Shown: positions 9,691 through 20,890, counted from the stretch's first letter. The stretch: DNA of 64,000 nucleotides from Symsagittifera roscoffensis (GCF_963678635.1 NW_026971712.1:94199-158198), one strand, 5' to 3'. Translations and numbers: made by a program. Notes: generated from the sequence alone by a model not told the origin.

Positions 9691-11602
9691 GCCAGTGGCT
9701 CGAAAGGAAATTCTAGAGTCTTGAGTCTTGAGAGGGAGGGGGCTTGAGAGTGAACTTGGATGAAATCTGGGTTCACTAAAAAAGAAATTTTAGATGAATA
9801 AAATATCGTTATTAATATGATAGATCTATTATATGAGTCAAATTGATGCATGACAATTTCCTGACTGAATAGGACAAAAGAAATTTTAAAAATACCAGCT
9901 TAAAAAGCGGGAATTCATGGGTGCAGGTGTATGCAGATTTTGATTGCTGTTTAGCGATAGTGTGGAAATTTTATATGGTGGTGAATTTTGGAAGGTAGAT
10001 AAACTCAAGTCCGATGCAAACTTCTGTAAATGACCACTGGCACTGTATCTTGAGCAACACTCGGTTCTCTGGAACTCACTGGCGGATGACAACACACGAT
10101 GAGGACATCGATCTCGAGTCCGGGGAGTATGTGCCAGTCGGCATGTCTGGAGGTTTGACCTTGAGAAACACGTAATTTTGGAGTGAAGTTTTAATTTTAA
10201 AAATTTCGAGTGGAGCCTGTCATGCTCAGTTTTCTCGAACCAACTGAAAACGCAAAAGTCAAAAATCAGAACGACCGAATTAACAATTGCGGGAAACTAC
10301 TCAAGAAAAAGGCAGGAAATTGCTATTCGCAATTTCTCGATACGAAATAATAAGAGAGTAGAGCTGTCTGTTCCTGAAAACAGGAAAATAGAATACAGAC
10401 TTGAGAAAGGACGACTATTCGAACGGAAAGGAGTGAACCTTCGATGGAAGAGTGGACAACTCGAGTGTCCCAATGGTTCATTCAGAGGCTTTGATTCTTG
10501 AGACAGAACTTACTTCTGTTGTTAAAACTAATTAGCATCAAACTTATTTAGTTATATTATTAAATTCTCAAGCTGCTCATCTTTTACTTACTCCTCATAC
10601 TCAAGTGCATCGACATGTGAGTTCTCAATTTAAATTTCTCGAGTGTATTTTATGATTGTTATGTTGAGATAAGGCGAGTTTTAGGTTGATCCATCTGAAA
10701 TGGATCAAAGTTCCACTGTCCAATAAAAAGTAACTAAGCGGATTGTTCCGACCCGGTTTTTAACGGCGTTCATGTATTTTGGGTATTTCGAGACCTAAAT
10801 ATGGGGACGTTTTTATTTCTAGAGTGGGGGGGTATTTTGGTAGTGGCCTTTAAGCTGTAACGGGTTCCAGTCTCATGTCGCAAGCGAACCGAATTGGCTC
10901 CGACCGTTCTTGAGGTAGAAAAACACAAGAGATAGTGTCCCTGACTCTTGAGCCAATGGTTATAGGGCCTATTTTTCTTAAGCCTCATATGTGACTAAAG
11001 TAGGCGACTGTTACAATATGACGATTTTTTGGATTTTTTCAAAATTTTTCAGAAAACTTAAGTATAAAAAATTTCACAAAACTTGAAGTTATCATCTGTA
11101 GTCAGGCTCTTTTGGGGTACTCAGGAGTCGCGAATCTCGCGAGTACTCTCAGGAGTTGCAAATCTTGCGTCCAAATGCGACTGCTTAGTTGCTTTGAGTT
11201 GCCCTAATGGGATGTTTCTTAATTCATCATAAACTTAGATATAAAAAAATGTTACATTTTTATGGTTTTTCAAAATTTGAATGAAAAAAAAACGAATGAA
11301 AAACTTTACAAAATTTGAAGTTAGTCTCATGAGTTGCAAATCTTGCGTCCAAATGCGACTGCTCAATTGCTTTCAGTTTCTTAGTTCCTTTTAAATTTTT
11401 CGAAGAACTTATTTCCCATGAACCTTCACAAAATTTTATGGTTCTTCAAAATTTGTATAAAAAACTTGAATAAGAAACTTTGCAAAATTTGTAATTACGA
11501 ACCCTCTAATTGGGTGCTATCATAGAACACTCAAAGAATAGTTTTTTGAGTTGTTGAAAATTCGAAGCACCGGAGGTGCGTTACATGCTAGTCTTCATTG
11601 AT
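9691..11602. other. Non-coding 3' flank of the giant ORF, AT-rich
   Basis: No supported gene. The hexamer CTTGAG/CTCAAG recurs throughout (for example near 9720, 9727, 10052, 10162, 10401 and 10497), as it does in the leader and body of the giant ORF, which suggests that the element extends to about 10.6-10.9 kb. A 33-bp identical direct repeat (11153-11185 and 11331-11363) lies in AT-rich DNA beyond it. Confidence 0.5.
11153..11363 (+). repeat. Pair of 33-bp identical direct repeats
   Basis: The segment starting GAGTTGCAAATCTTGCG is identical at 11153-11185 and 11331-11363, 178 bp apart, and similarity continues a further ~15 bp. Intervening sequence is AT-rich with no coding signal. Confidence 0.8.
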
Positions 11603-11625
11603 NNNNNNNNNNNNNNNNNNNNNNN
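11603..11625. other. Assembly gap (23 N)
   Basis: A run of 23 N. The true size and content of the gap are unknown, and sequences on its two sides may not be contiguous. Confidence 0.99.
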
Positions 11626-12188
11626 TTATTGCAATAAGTTATGATATATTGATTTGTTCTCAAAAATGTTCAGTTGGAAGATAGTTGTTCAAATGCCCAT
11701 ATACCGCAGTTGATAAATAATCGTGAAAGCTTTTGAATGAAAAAGAATTGTTCGAATTATGGGGAAAAAAGATACCAAATATTCTGTCAACTCTGAATTC
11801 ATATGTTAATTTGAGTTTTTCCCGACCGTCCTTATTGTCATAGGAATAAAAATATCTTTGTTATTTTTATCCGATAATTACAAAAAATGGCATGGGGACT
11901 AATAATGTGGTCCTCTCTCTAGAATAATAATTGGTCTTCTTACTTTACCTTGTAAAATCACTCGTTCGCCATTTTATTCATCCTGATGTGAGCTGGGGGA
12001 GGCGGGATTAGCCGATATGTTTACTTGTTCGAATTGACATGTGATTTAGTTTGACCTTGATTGCTACTTTCCTTCTCTCACATCCAAATTTTTATAGTTG
12101 TAATTGTACAGAATTTGCTCAAATCGGCTAATTGCATAATGAGAACTTCTTATAACGTATAGGCTCTTTTTCTTTCACCCCCACGCCC

Positions 12189-12452
12189 CGTAATGCGACA
12201 ACTCGCAACAAAAGACAACTTGAAATAAAAGGCCACTCGAATTAAAAGGACAACTCGCATGTACTCACCTCCGCTGTCGCGCCAACGTGTTGCGAGCTTG
12301 CCTACAGAGGGTAGAACTTTATACGAAACTTAGAGCCGGTTACCGCCGCGAAGCGGCGACTTTAAACCGAGAACATAAACTTTCAAATTAGCTTTAAAAA
12401 CTTGCGAGTTATCGTTTGTTGTGAGTTGTCTTTTCTTGCGAGTTGTCGCAGT
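12189..12452. mobile_element. Nested 264-bp TIR element flanked by a 12-bp duplication
   Basis: The ends are inverted repeats of about 27 bp with one mismatch (TGCGACAACTCGCAA, then AAAAGACAACT, on each side). It is flanked by ACCCCCACGCCC at 12177-12188 and again at 12453-12464, as expected for a target-site duplication. It interrupts a copy of the GGCTCTTTTTCC MITE, whose two halves continue on either side. The centre holds a GC-rich hairpin (CCGCCGCGAAGCGGCG). No ORF is present. A duplication of 9-12 bp fits Mutator-like transposition better than hAT or Tc1, but this is inference. Confidence 0.7.
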
Positions 12453-12812
12453 ACCCCCACGCCCACAGGTCAATTTTTGCAAGTAATTTTTGTTCAAACT
12501 GTCCGAGTGGCACTTTTAATTGGGCTCTTTATCAATTTTATGGTGTAACGAGGGATTTTACAAAGTTAAACATGAAGACAAAATATGTTTCCCATGGCCT
12601 AATTAGTTCGCATGCGTAACATTTCACAGTTTGCGTAACATTTGGATATCGCGAACAAAAGTTAAGGGCTCTTTTTCCTTCCCCCCCCCCCGACCTGCAA
12701 ATTTTTATATTTGAAGTTAATGTTCACTTTGTCCGATTGTCGTGAATGTTAAAAGGCAGACTAATTAGGCCATAAAAACATATTTGGTCTTGGTCTTCAT
12801 AATTAACCTTGT

Positions 12813-13011
12813 GGCTCTTTTTCCTCCCCCCCTCCCTCACCTCACATGAGCATCAATTTTATGGTCTAACGAGTGGTTTTACAAGGTTAAGAAGACCAAA
12901 TTTGTTTATCATGGCCTAATTTATTTGCATGTCAATTTTCATGACAATCGGATAATGCGAACAGTAATTTTAATAATAAGAAATTGTAGGTGGGGGAAAG
13001 GAAAAAGAGCC
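12813..13011. mobile_element. Complete 199-bp MITE with perfect 12-bp TIRs
   Basis: Starts GGCTCTTTTTCC and ends GGAAAAAGAGCC, a perfect 12-bp terminal inverted repeat followed on both sides by pyrimidine/purine tracts. Internal landmarks match the family in reverse orientation to the neighbouring fragment at 12668. No target-site duplication is obvious, so the superfamily is unassigned. Confidence 0.75.
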
Positions 13012-13415
13012 AACATTTGTAAAACTACTCGTTAGGCCATAAAATTCATGCTTGAGTGAGGTGGGGGGGGGGGGGGGAAAGAGTTAACTTAAGTAGTAAA
13101 CTTTTGCAGGTGGGGGGGGAAGGAAAAAGAGCTTTTAATTGGAGTTCTTAGGTCATGAAAAACATATTTGGGCTTCTTAACTAGCCGAGTAAAGTCCTTC
13201 AAAACACCTTAAAATTGTTGCTTATATGGGGCAAGGGGGAGCTCTGACGTTGACTAATTACAATGTGAACTAATTAGACTATTTCAAACAAATTGTTGAG
13301 TATAACTATTTTTTACCGCTAAAAATGCTTGCTAATTTTGCCACTTTTTTGTTGAAATTACTAGATTTCACTTCATTTTTATAAGTAAAATTCTTTTCTG
13401 ATTTAAAGAGACAAA

Positions 13416-14261
13416 ATGCTGAAGAAAACATTCAGTTCGATTTGTTTCGTAGTTCTATTAATTAATTACTTTCTACCCAGTTTTGCGCAAGAGAAAAGCA
13501 GTTTCATTCAAAACCAGCGATCTGTCATAAATGGCTACGATGCACCCCCTAGACGTTTCTATGTTCAGCTGAAAATGAGGAGGATAATAAACGGCCAAGT
13601 TAGAACTTCGATGTGTGGTGGATAATTGATTGATCCTAGATGGGTCTTAACCGCGTCTCATTGCCTCATTCGTCCTGAAATTTTTGCCGTATCGGTTAAA
13701 ATTGGTGACTTTGCCGACTACAAGTCCACAAAAGCTAGTCTTTTGGGCCAAATATTTCTTCATGAGGGGTTTCCGAACACTGAATACAAAGATAACCGAA
13801 CAATCATCAATGACATTGCGCTCCTGAAACTAGAAAGGAGAGCTCCACGAAATTCGGAAACTTTACCCCTTTGTACCAAGGACTACACTCAAAGTAGAAT
13901 TCCCCTCAAATTGGCAGGTATGGGAAGGATATACCAAGGTTCTGGAACTGCAAAGCCAAACCCAAGAGACTTGGAGCTACAAGAGGTTGAACTCACTGAG
14001 ACTAGTGACTGCCCAAAACTATGGGAGGGTCAAGTGCATGTTGACGAAATGGAAGTCTGTATGTTGGGCAATAACAAATCGGGCTGTTACGGCGACAGTG
14101 GGGGACCACTTTTCCCTGTGGATAAGGACGACAAAGCTATGTGTCTGTACGGCACAGTTAGTTATGGAAGCAAATTTTGTACAGGAGGAGTGAGTATTTT
14201 CATGAGGGTGCCATACTTCCTAGAATGGATAGAAAATACTATTCGGTTGAATAGTCTTTAA
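13416..14261 (+). pseudogene. Intronless chymotrypsin-fold serine protease (S1) with one in-frame TAA
   Basis: An ATG at 13416 begins a signal peptide (hydrophobic ICFVVLLINYFLPSFAQ), a short propeptide and a mature start VINGYDAP. The frame stops at TAA 13623-13625 and then continues unbroken to 14261. The TAA falls exactly where S1 proteases have the Ser of CGGSLI: the reading is MCGG, stop, LIDPRWVLTASHC. All triad residues survive (His in TASHC, Asp in NDIALLKL, Ser in GDSGGP). The residue six before the catalytic Ser is Ser, a chymotrypsin-like rather than trypsin-like pocket. Total length is ~281 codons, normal for a secreted S1 enzyme. The lack of introns suggests a retrocopy, or a lineage-specific intronless paralogue. 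One substitution (for example TCA to TAA) explains the stop. Confidence 0.85.
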
Positions 14262-14332
14262 ACAGTTCAATGATCATTAATGAAACAAAGAAACTAAAGC
14301 AAAAAAAAGATTTTTATCATTCATAATTTACC

Positions 14333-14506
14333 TTAACTGCAAACTTTTTACAAGTAATTTTTTGTTCATATTGTCCGATTGTTACAAAACTGGCATGTCA
14401 ACTGATATAGGCTATGAGAAACATACTTAGTCGTCATACTCCACCTGGTAAACCCTCCGTTACACTATAAAACTTATGCTTGTGGGGTGGGGGAAAAAGA
14501 AATGAG
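14333..14506 (+). repeat. Partial copy of the GGCTCTTTTTCC MITE family
   Basis: Retains the family landmarks (TTTTGTTCATATTGTCCGATTG, CATACTTAGTCGTCAT, CCTCCGTTACACTATAAAAC) and the G-tract right end GGTGGGGGAAAAAGA, but its left terminal repeat is missing. It starts about 70 bp after the protease stop codon. Confidence 0.6.
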
Positions 14507-14790
14507 CCCGCCCATAACCCCCATTGACCTCCCCCGCCCCCACTCAAAATCTGCTATTGTGTGTGGTTGAAAGCGTGGATGAGCGTCCGGAAGAAACAGA
14601 TATTCTGAAAACTTCCCTTATTGCCAACCGTAAAATTGCAAACTATTGTGCAACCAAAAATCAAAAAAAATCACAATGCTAAAAACTGAAGACATTTAAA
14701 TTGCCTAATCATACAAGAGCACTTTTCCAGTTATCTCTAGTTTTTTTCTGAAACACATTTTCCTCAATGGGATTTCCTTAGTGCTGAAGG

Positions 14791-16190
14791 CCAGCGTATG
14801 GGTACTGTCCAAATGCAGAGAAAACCTATCTTATTATGAAGGAGAGCTTGGTGGACGAAGCATAAACCATGCTTGCAGAGAGCGGTGTCAAGATAACGAG
14901 TGAACGAAAAAAGTATCTGGGCTACCCTCTCAGAACTACAGAGTTCAACAAGAGCTTCTGTGAAGATCTGGCTTCCAAATTCACCAAGATGGCAGAAACT
15001 CTCTGTGAAATTTCCAAAGCCTACCCACAAGAAGCCTATGCTGGTTACATTTTTGGTCTCAGCAACAAGTGGACCTACTTTTGTCGATCGGTGAGTGAAA
15101 TGAGGGTTGCCATAATTCCGCTTAAAATCGTTGTTGTTAAAAATCGGTTACTTCCAACCGTAATAGGAACTCCTATTAGCAGTGAGTTACGGAACATTGT
15201 AGCTCTGTCGACTAGATAAGGTGGTTTTGGCATTCCTCTTCTCGCCGAAAGCAGAGCGGAAGATCTTCGTGTGTCCCAGAAAGTGACAGAATATCTTGTT
15301 CATCTGATCAAGTTTCAGTCATGTCTCACTCACGGAGACCTCAAACAGAACCAGGGTGACACATGCAGGAAACTCCAGACCGAAAAAGACAAAAACAACC
15401 AAGAAAAGTTCACAGCCCTGAGTGAAAATGCGTCCCAAGCAGTTAAGCGGTGTCTCACTACCGCTACAGAGCGTGGTAGCTCCAGTTGGTTAACTGTGCT
15501 ACCATTGGAAGATGAGGGAATGTGGCTCAGCAAGCAAGAATTCTGAGACGCGCTTACAATTAGGTATAATCTTCCCGTCTCGAATCTTCAAGAACATGTG
15601 TCTGTGGCACTATTTTCGACATCAACCATGTCATGACATGCAAAAGCGGAGGATATATTTTTCATAGACACGATAGATTTCGTGATTTAATAGCCAAGAA
15701 ACTTCAGAAAGTTTGCCAAGATGTGAGCATTGAACCTCACCTCCAGCCACTGACTGGTGAAACTTTACAGTATGCTTCCGCTAATACTTCCGACTTTGAA
15801 AGACTCGACATCAAAGCAAGGCATTTTTGGACAAGACCCACACAAACTTTTTTCGGCGTCAAGATCTTTCACGCTAATTGCAAAACCAACGCCAACACAC
15901 GGTTGAACCAGATTTACACTCAACATGAGGCCCAAAAGCGAAGATAATATAACGAACGAATCATACATGTGGAAAGATCAACATTCATTTCCCTTGTTTT
16001 CAGTTCTACAGGTGGATGCGGAAACGAAACTCAGAAATTTATCAAGCGCTTGGCTTCGTTAGAGAGTCAAAAGTCCGAAGAAGAGTACACATCAACACTA
16101 CGCGATCTAAGACGATATATTAGTTTCTTCTTGCTGAGATCCGCGACAGCATCGTTGAGAGGCCCCAGAATTGCTCGCCCCGCGGCCTAG
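14791..16190 (+). pseudogene. Decayed 3' part of a retroelement pol (RT tail and downstream domain)
   Basis: Conceptual translation in shifting frames gives an ordered series of motifs of a retroelement pol family common in marine and soil invertebrates. In order: YGYCPNAEKT near 14797; SGVKITSERKKYLGYPL at about 14880; PQEAYAGYIFGLSNKWTYF; STR-stop-GGFGIPLLAES around 15210; WLTVLPLEDEGMWLSKQEF; then DIKARHFWTRPTQTFFGVKIF near 15810; and GGCGNETQKFIKRLASL and FLLRSATASLRG near 16140. Stops occur at 14869 (just upstream), 15217, 15544 and others, with several frameshifts. The catalytic RT palm is absent, so this is a 5'-truncated dead fragment. Family name is not certain; the order of motifs is what I rely on. 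Confidence 0.6.
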
Positions 16191-18668
16191 TTATCTTTTA
16201 CCCCTCTCTTTTCACTTTCTTGCTGGTGCTTTCTCATTTGCTTCTCGTAGTTCACTTCAATTGGCGCTAGTGTTTCTTAATTCTTATTTTTAATTTTTAT
16301 TTCAAATTTTTTTTTGTTTTTGCTCACTCCCTTTAATAGGTGCGGTCCTCATTTTTATATTTCCTTGTTTTCTTTTTTTTTCCAATCATGTAACTTTATT
16401 TGGTGAATTTACCATCTTCACAAATTAGGGGATGTTTCATCGCCTAATGAAAATGCTAAAATAGTTCTTCAAAACTGAATATCAATTTAGGGGGAAACAG
16501 GGCAGAGTTACCCATTCATGTCTAATTTACCGTATGAACATTTTATAAGCATCAAGATTTTACAAAAAGTGTGGAAAAACGGGAAAAAACAACATGTCAG
16601 AAATAGTTTAATTGAATGTTGTTAAGTTAAGCAGTTTTTGTTTTAGAGAAGTTTTTGTTTTGGTGTTTTTTGAAGTTTGTCTATCAGAATTTCAAAAATC
16701 ATCTGTTCATTAAAGTTTTAGTCTGAAGTGTTAGTTGTTAACTTGGGCTCTTTTCCTTCCCCCCTCCACCTGCAATTTTTTACTAGTAAAGTTACTGTGT
16801 ACATTGTCCGATCGTTATGAGAATTGGCATGCGGACTGATTGGGCTGTGCTAAACATATCTGGTGGTCATAATTAACCTCGTAAAATCACTCGTTACACC
16901 ATGAAATGGACGGTCGTGTGAGATGGGGGGGGGAAGAGCCTTACCTTGTCCCAGGACCAGTCATTTTGAATATTTTGCCAAGTTTTTGAAGAATCTTGAT
17001 TTCGGCTTTTCTTAGGTACCTAAGCGTCCAAATAAATTGAAGAGCCATCAGAAACTTGAACATTTCTGATAACTCAGCTGGTTCAGCAGGCAACAGTTAA
17101 ATTTGCTTTTTTTAAAAAAAACCTATAGAAGCTCTTCAAGATTTTTAAAATTTTTCAAAAAAATCTGTTTTAGATTTTTCCGGAGACTCAAGAAATTTTT
17201 TTTTGGGAAATATTGAGGCAAAAAAAATATTGAATACATTATGAAGCATCTAAATACCTTCAATAGCATCAAAACAGTTTTTCAAGAAATTTTTTAGGAA
17301 ATTTTTGTTTTAACTTGTTTGGTTCTTTTTTTGGTCTAAACTTTTCGTTTTGGTCTACTCATTTTGTTTATCCATGAGACTTTGGTTTCCGGTTTAGCCA
17401 GTTTAAATGATTTAATGCAATGAAAAAAAAGGGTCAAGAAAACAATAATTATTTTTGGTTACGTTGATAGGTCAAGAAAATACATAATCGATTTTTTAGT
17501 GAAAACTGCCTGTTCAATTACTGAAGCTCAATTGTTTCATGTGGAGCATTATAATAGAAGAGGTAGTTCGATGTCTGGAATCTGTTTTCCCAGAAATCTA
17601 TGGCTTAAAAGAATAGATTTTTTTTGCTGAAACCAGAAAACGATCTTTATGAAAACTTAAACTCGAAGATCTTTTTTGCCTAAATCAACTTTAATATCCT
17701 GTAAATTTCTTGTACCTCAAATTGCTCAACATGTTCATTTTCAATTTTCAAAAATGCCAAATTGTCGTTCCGACCATTGAAAATGGGGAGGAACTTTGTT
17801 TTCGGGTGTGTTTTAATTCTTTTTTTTGTTTTTCACGCAAAATCAGGACTGGGTTGAGTGATATATCATACTAAAGCTATTTAATCGTGATTCGAACCGC
17901 ATTGTGTAACTCCTCAGAACTTTTTCTAGTGTCGAGAAAAACCGTTTAGAAGTTTTTGATTTTTCGTCTAAATTTGAGCGAGGAAAGCCAGCGAGCACGC
18001 TTACTTATACTTATTTTAGGCTGTTTACAATAGCTTCTCTACGCTTAATTTTTTATTGAGTAAAATAAGTTCTAAGAGATTTAATGCCATTTTGGTGTTT
18101 TTTTCTTTTCTAGTCTTTTTTCTTCAAAATCTGTAGTACTATAAGCCTACATTAGTATGACTGTCGCATATGCCTAAATTATAATTATGCATCAGATCCT
18201 TTTATCGCCCAACGCATGAAAAAATTCACAAAATGAAAAAAAGTATTTTGTAATTTTTTAAAGACTATGGCCGGAATATTCTGTGGTACTTCCACAGCAA
18301 CCGACTATCCTTGGTTTTTGTGGACATGTTTTTTTTGCTTATATCTTGTGCTTATTATCATTAAATCTAAAAAAAAAAGATGTCAATTTTTATCAAATCT
18401 ATTTTTTTTGGCACAAAAATTTCTTTTTTGTTCTCAAACCGGTTTGTCAAATTCTTAGATTAAAAAAAAACAAGCCGTTTTCGAGCAAAAAAAACCGCTT
18501 TCAGAAATATCGTTTGAACAAAATTATAACTCCAGTAAAAATTCAGTTAAAGTGATCAAATTTGACGTCCGACTCAAAATAAAAAACTAAAAGTTTTTTC
18601 TGAAAGTTAAAAAACTGAAAGTTAAAGTAAAGCTGAAACTTTTCTCAGCCTAAAAGCAATGGACTCAC
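16191..18668. other. AT-rich non-coding region
   Basis: No supported gene. Long A and T homopolymers dominate. The only recognisable item is the MITE copy at 16746-16940. Confidence 0.6.
16746..16940. mobile_element. 195-bp MITE, GGCTCTTTTTCC family
   Basis: Begins GGCTCTTTTCC with a C-tract and ends in a G-tract plus AAGAGCC, forming short terminal inverted repeats. Internal landmarks (TGTACATTGTCCGATCGTTATGA, CTCGTAAAATCACTCGTTACACCATGAAAT) match the other copies. No clear target-site duplication. Confidence 0.7.
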
Positions 18669-18745
18669 TCAAATGTTTGTATAACCCTGTCGGAGGTTTC
18701 CTTGCAGTACAGTGCAACTCTAGAAGTTTTTTCTCTTCATCAATC
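18669..18745 (-). CDS. Candidate downstream exon of the ANKAR-like gene (tentative)
   Basis: Open minus-strand segment bounded by an AG acceptor (GATAG/GATTG) and a strong donor (GTGAGT). Its translation, EEKKLLELHCTARKPPTGLY, resembles the 'LL..CR..P.LY' segment near the end of ANKAR proteins. It is downstream of, and in the same orientation as, the exon at 20317-20467. Its entry phase (2) does not match the exit phase (1) of that exon, so at least one exon would be missing in between. Short and unproven. Confidence 0.22.
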
Positions 18746-19208
18746 CTATCGAGATTACTCAAATTTTGAAAAGAGCGTTATAATCTGAAAATTTTAGTTA
18801 CAGTTTTCTTTATTCAAACAAATGATGCCCCGTAGCAAACATCAATTTGTTGTTCTGTTTTGTTTTTGATTTTGAATTGATTGGTTTTTACCTGCCCTTA
18901 AAATATTTCTGAATAACCTCTTCAGTTTTTGATTCAGAAACTCTTTTTTCATAACCTTTGTAGATGCGATGTCCAAAACGTTATACTGTTGTGAAGGTTG
19001 CACGATGTTTTCTAGGTTTTTACAAAGCGCTTCGTCCAAAAAACTTAGCCTTAAATTCTCCGAGAAACTTTGTGATGTTCTTACCGAGAAAATTAACTTT
19101 TTTCGTCGAAGTGCAGCTGTTTATCTATGTGATATCCAAGATATCGAAAAAATATATCGTTTGCTCAAATGGCTGATCATTCAAATTGACATTGTGCGTG
19201 GTTATTTT

Positions 19209-19600
19209 TCAAAAAGTATATCACTCAAAAACCAGAAATGTCTTACTGGTTTGATATCACTCAAAAATGTCCTAAGGAGGATACACAGATCAAAAACATG
19301 CCTTCTGAACACCAGGCTGCTTTAAAGGAAACAGCAGAATAAACAAGACAAAACAAACTTAACATTTGAACTCAGATTAAACAAAAACAGTAGTTTTTAT
19401 CAAAAATAACCACGCACACTGTTTTTGTTTAATCTGAGTTCAAATGTTAAGTTTGTTTTGTCTTGTTTATTCTGCTGTTTCCTTTAAAGCAGCCTGGTGT
19501 TCAGAAGGCATGTTTTTGATCTGTGTATCCTCCTTAGGACATTTTTGAGTGATATCAAACCAGTAAGACATTTCTGGTTTTTGAGTGATATACTTTTTGA
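19209..19600. repeat. Perfect 182-bp inverted repeat with 28-bp spacer
   Basis: Arm 19209-19390 and arm 19419-19600 are reverse complements over all 182 positions by direct reading; the spacer is 19391-19418. The right arm abuts the RT relic listed next, so the left arm is an inverted copy of sequence next to that relic. Part of the flank (GCGTGGTTATTTTT near 19196) also appears inverted in the spacer. Perfect identity points to a recent inverted duplication, a foldback structure or an assembly artefact. Confidence 0.95.
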
Positions 19601-19938
19601 AAATTAAGAAAAGCCGTGGACCAAGAGTAGATCCTTGAGAAACACCGAAGCGAAGTTCTGATAATTTTGAGTTCCCAAGTTTAGCGTCTATATCCTGCTT
19701 CAAATGACTAAAAAAAGGCCTTATTAACTAACTAACTGTACCTCTTGGTTCATAGAACTTGATTTTTTAGACAGGAGTAAGTGATCTTCTGTATCGAATT
19801 CTTTTTTTTTTAAATATGTGAACGAGCATTGTGTCAGTTTCATTTGATCGTAAGTGTGTCTTATATTTTCGATTAGTGAAACGGTTGCATCAGCTGTTCC
19901 TCGACATGGTCCAAACCGAACTGATTCATATTGAGTAA
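19600..19938 (-). pseudogene. Non-LTR (LINE) reverse transcriptase relic
   Basis: Minus-strand translation gives, in order, fragments of the LINE RT palm. A segment where QYGFRxGRGTADA is expected reads RFGPCRGTADATVSLIE (near 19900). A LKKKEFDTEDHLLL segment matches the DLKKAFDTVDH metal-binding motif (near 19800). ELRFGVSQGSTLGPRLFLIF matches the GVPQGSxLGPLLF motif (near 19640). The invariant FDTVDH and the spacing between blocks are damaged and the YADD block is absent, so it is a dead fragment. It sits inside an intron-sized interval of the ANKAR-like gene, in sense orientation. Confidence 0.75.
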
Positions 19939-20316
19939 GTCAATTTTTTGAAGTTTAATAATATGCGGTTATTTATATTTAAGTCATTCACGAGCTTACG
20001 TATCATTGGCAGTAAATTTATTGTTAAAAAATGAAAAATTAGTCTAATTATCAATTTGAAATCAGTTTAGCCAGACTGGAATCAGATGGAAATCAGTTTA
20101 GCCAATATCAGGCAATCAAAAAAATGACATGACCAATACAACATCAAATTTTTTTTAGAATGAGAGAAAAAAGTAGAAAAAAAAATCTTAAAAAATTGAA
20201 TCTGTAAAAGTTTTAGCTCTATTAAATAAAAAGCACCAGGAGAATCAAGTTAAAGATTGTTTTGATTTAACCTGTTTGAAAAAAAAAACAGATCAAAAAT
20301 TCAAAACCCCACTTGC

Positions 20317-20467
20317 CTTTTCTAGTGAGTGCTGCTACCATTTCGCAAGTGTACACTTGTATCTCAGGGTCTAGCTGGGTCCTCAGACTTCTGACTAGCT
20401 GTCGGATACCCTTGGCCGCACCCTGGGCTGCCGGCACGTCACAAAACAACTTTGATATTATCACCAC
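20317..20467 (-). CDS. ANKAR-like armadillo-repeat gene, exon (phase 0 in, phase 1 out)
   Basis: The 151-nt exon lies between an acceptor (TTTTACCCAG) and a GC-type donor (AAAAG/GCAAGT), which matches the consensus of GC-AG introns. It encodes VVIISKLFCDV, GAAKGIRQLVRSL and QVYTCEMVAALTRKG, an amphipathic helical pattern. This resembles the C-terminal armadillo repeats of ankyrin-and-armadillo proteins (ANKAR), in which 'AFQ' is followed by 'VV..AK'. The preceding exon ends ...SIIVAFQ in phase 0, so the junction reads AFQ-VVIISK without disturbing the frame. Function of the family is poorly known; the repeats normally form a protein-binding superhelix. Confidence 0.7.
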
Positions 20468-20741
20468 CTGGGTAAAACACCGGGCGGATTATTAAGTGCG
20501 TTAAAATGCGTTTAAAGTTCCATACAAATTCAAAACCCAAAAAAGGCAAACAATTTGATCTATTAAAATCTTTTGGTTAATTTTTGCGTCGTTTCAAAAT
20601 TTTTGTAACTCTGAAATAGGCAATCAAAATACTATAAAAAATTTCACAAAGATTTGAAAGTTGTTTAGATAACATTGCCTGGTAAAAGATGAGATTGCTT
20701 CCTTATAACATATTTCAGATAAGTTTTTGCGGTCATCTAAC

Positions 20742-20890
20742 CTGGAAAGCTACTATAATTGAAGTTCGAGTGATCTTTTCGGTTCTGAATGGCGCGAAGT
20801 CAGCAAAAGATAATTTCGGATCCTGTTCGGTAACCTGGTTCCATTTATAGAAATAGAGTGCAGCTATAGCTTCTCCGACTCTGGGTAGGA
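20742..20890 (-). CDS. ANKAR-like gene, exon (phase 1 in, phase 0 out)
   Basis: 149-nt exon, acceptor ATTCAG and donor CAG/GTTAGA. It encodes VGEAIAALYFYKWNQ, then DPKLSFADFAPFR and RTSIIVAFQ. It supplies two bases to complete the codon begun by the exon at 43502-43584, and ends on a codon boundary for the exon at 20317-20467; the intron to the latter is 274 nt. The exon upstream lies 22.6 kb away because the intron holds the complete giant LTR element, a hAT-type MITE and minisatellites. Confidence 0.7.

Larger units (their letters stand above)
11876..13141. repeat. Mosaic of MITE copies, family 'GGCTCTTTTTCC'
   Basis: Several full or partial copies of one ~195-bp module lie in both orientations. 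Each has ends reading GGCTCTTTTTCC plus a C-tract and the inverse, and internal landmarks GTCCGATTGTCATGA, GGCCTAATTAG, ACATATTTGGTCTTC, ACCTTGTAAAATCACTCGTTACACCATAAAATT. Partial copies occupy about 11876-12003, 12162-12545 (split by another insert), 12668-12812 and 13020-13141. A complete one is listed separately. Long homopolymers of C or G mark their ends. The copies carry no coding capacity. Confidence 0.7.

Noticed and set aside
18960-19325. 118-aa + strand ORF
   Set aside because: Overlaps the inverted-repeat arm and shows no domain or start context; probably fortuitous.
20267-20467. 66-aa ORF taken as a small gene
   Set aside because: It is an exon read into its intron; the splice sites and phases fit the armadillo gene better.
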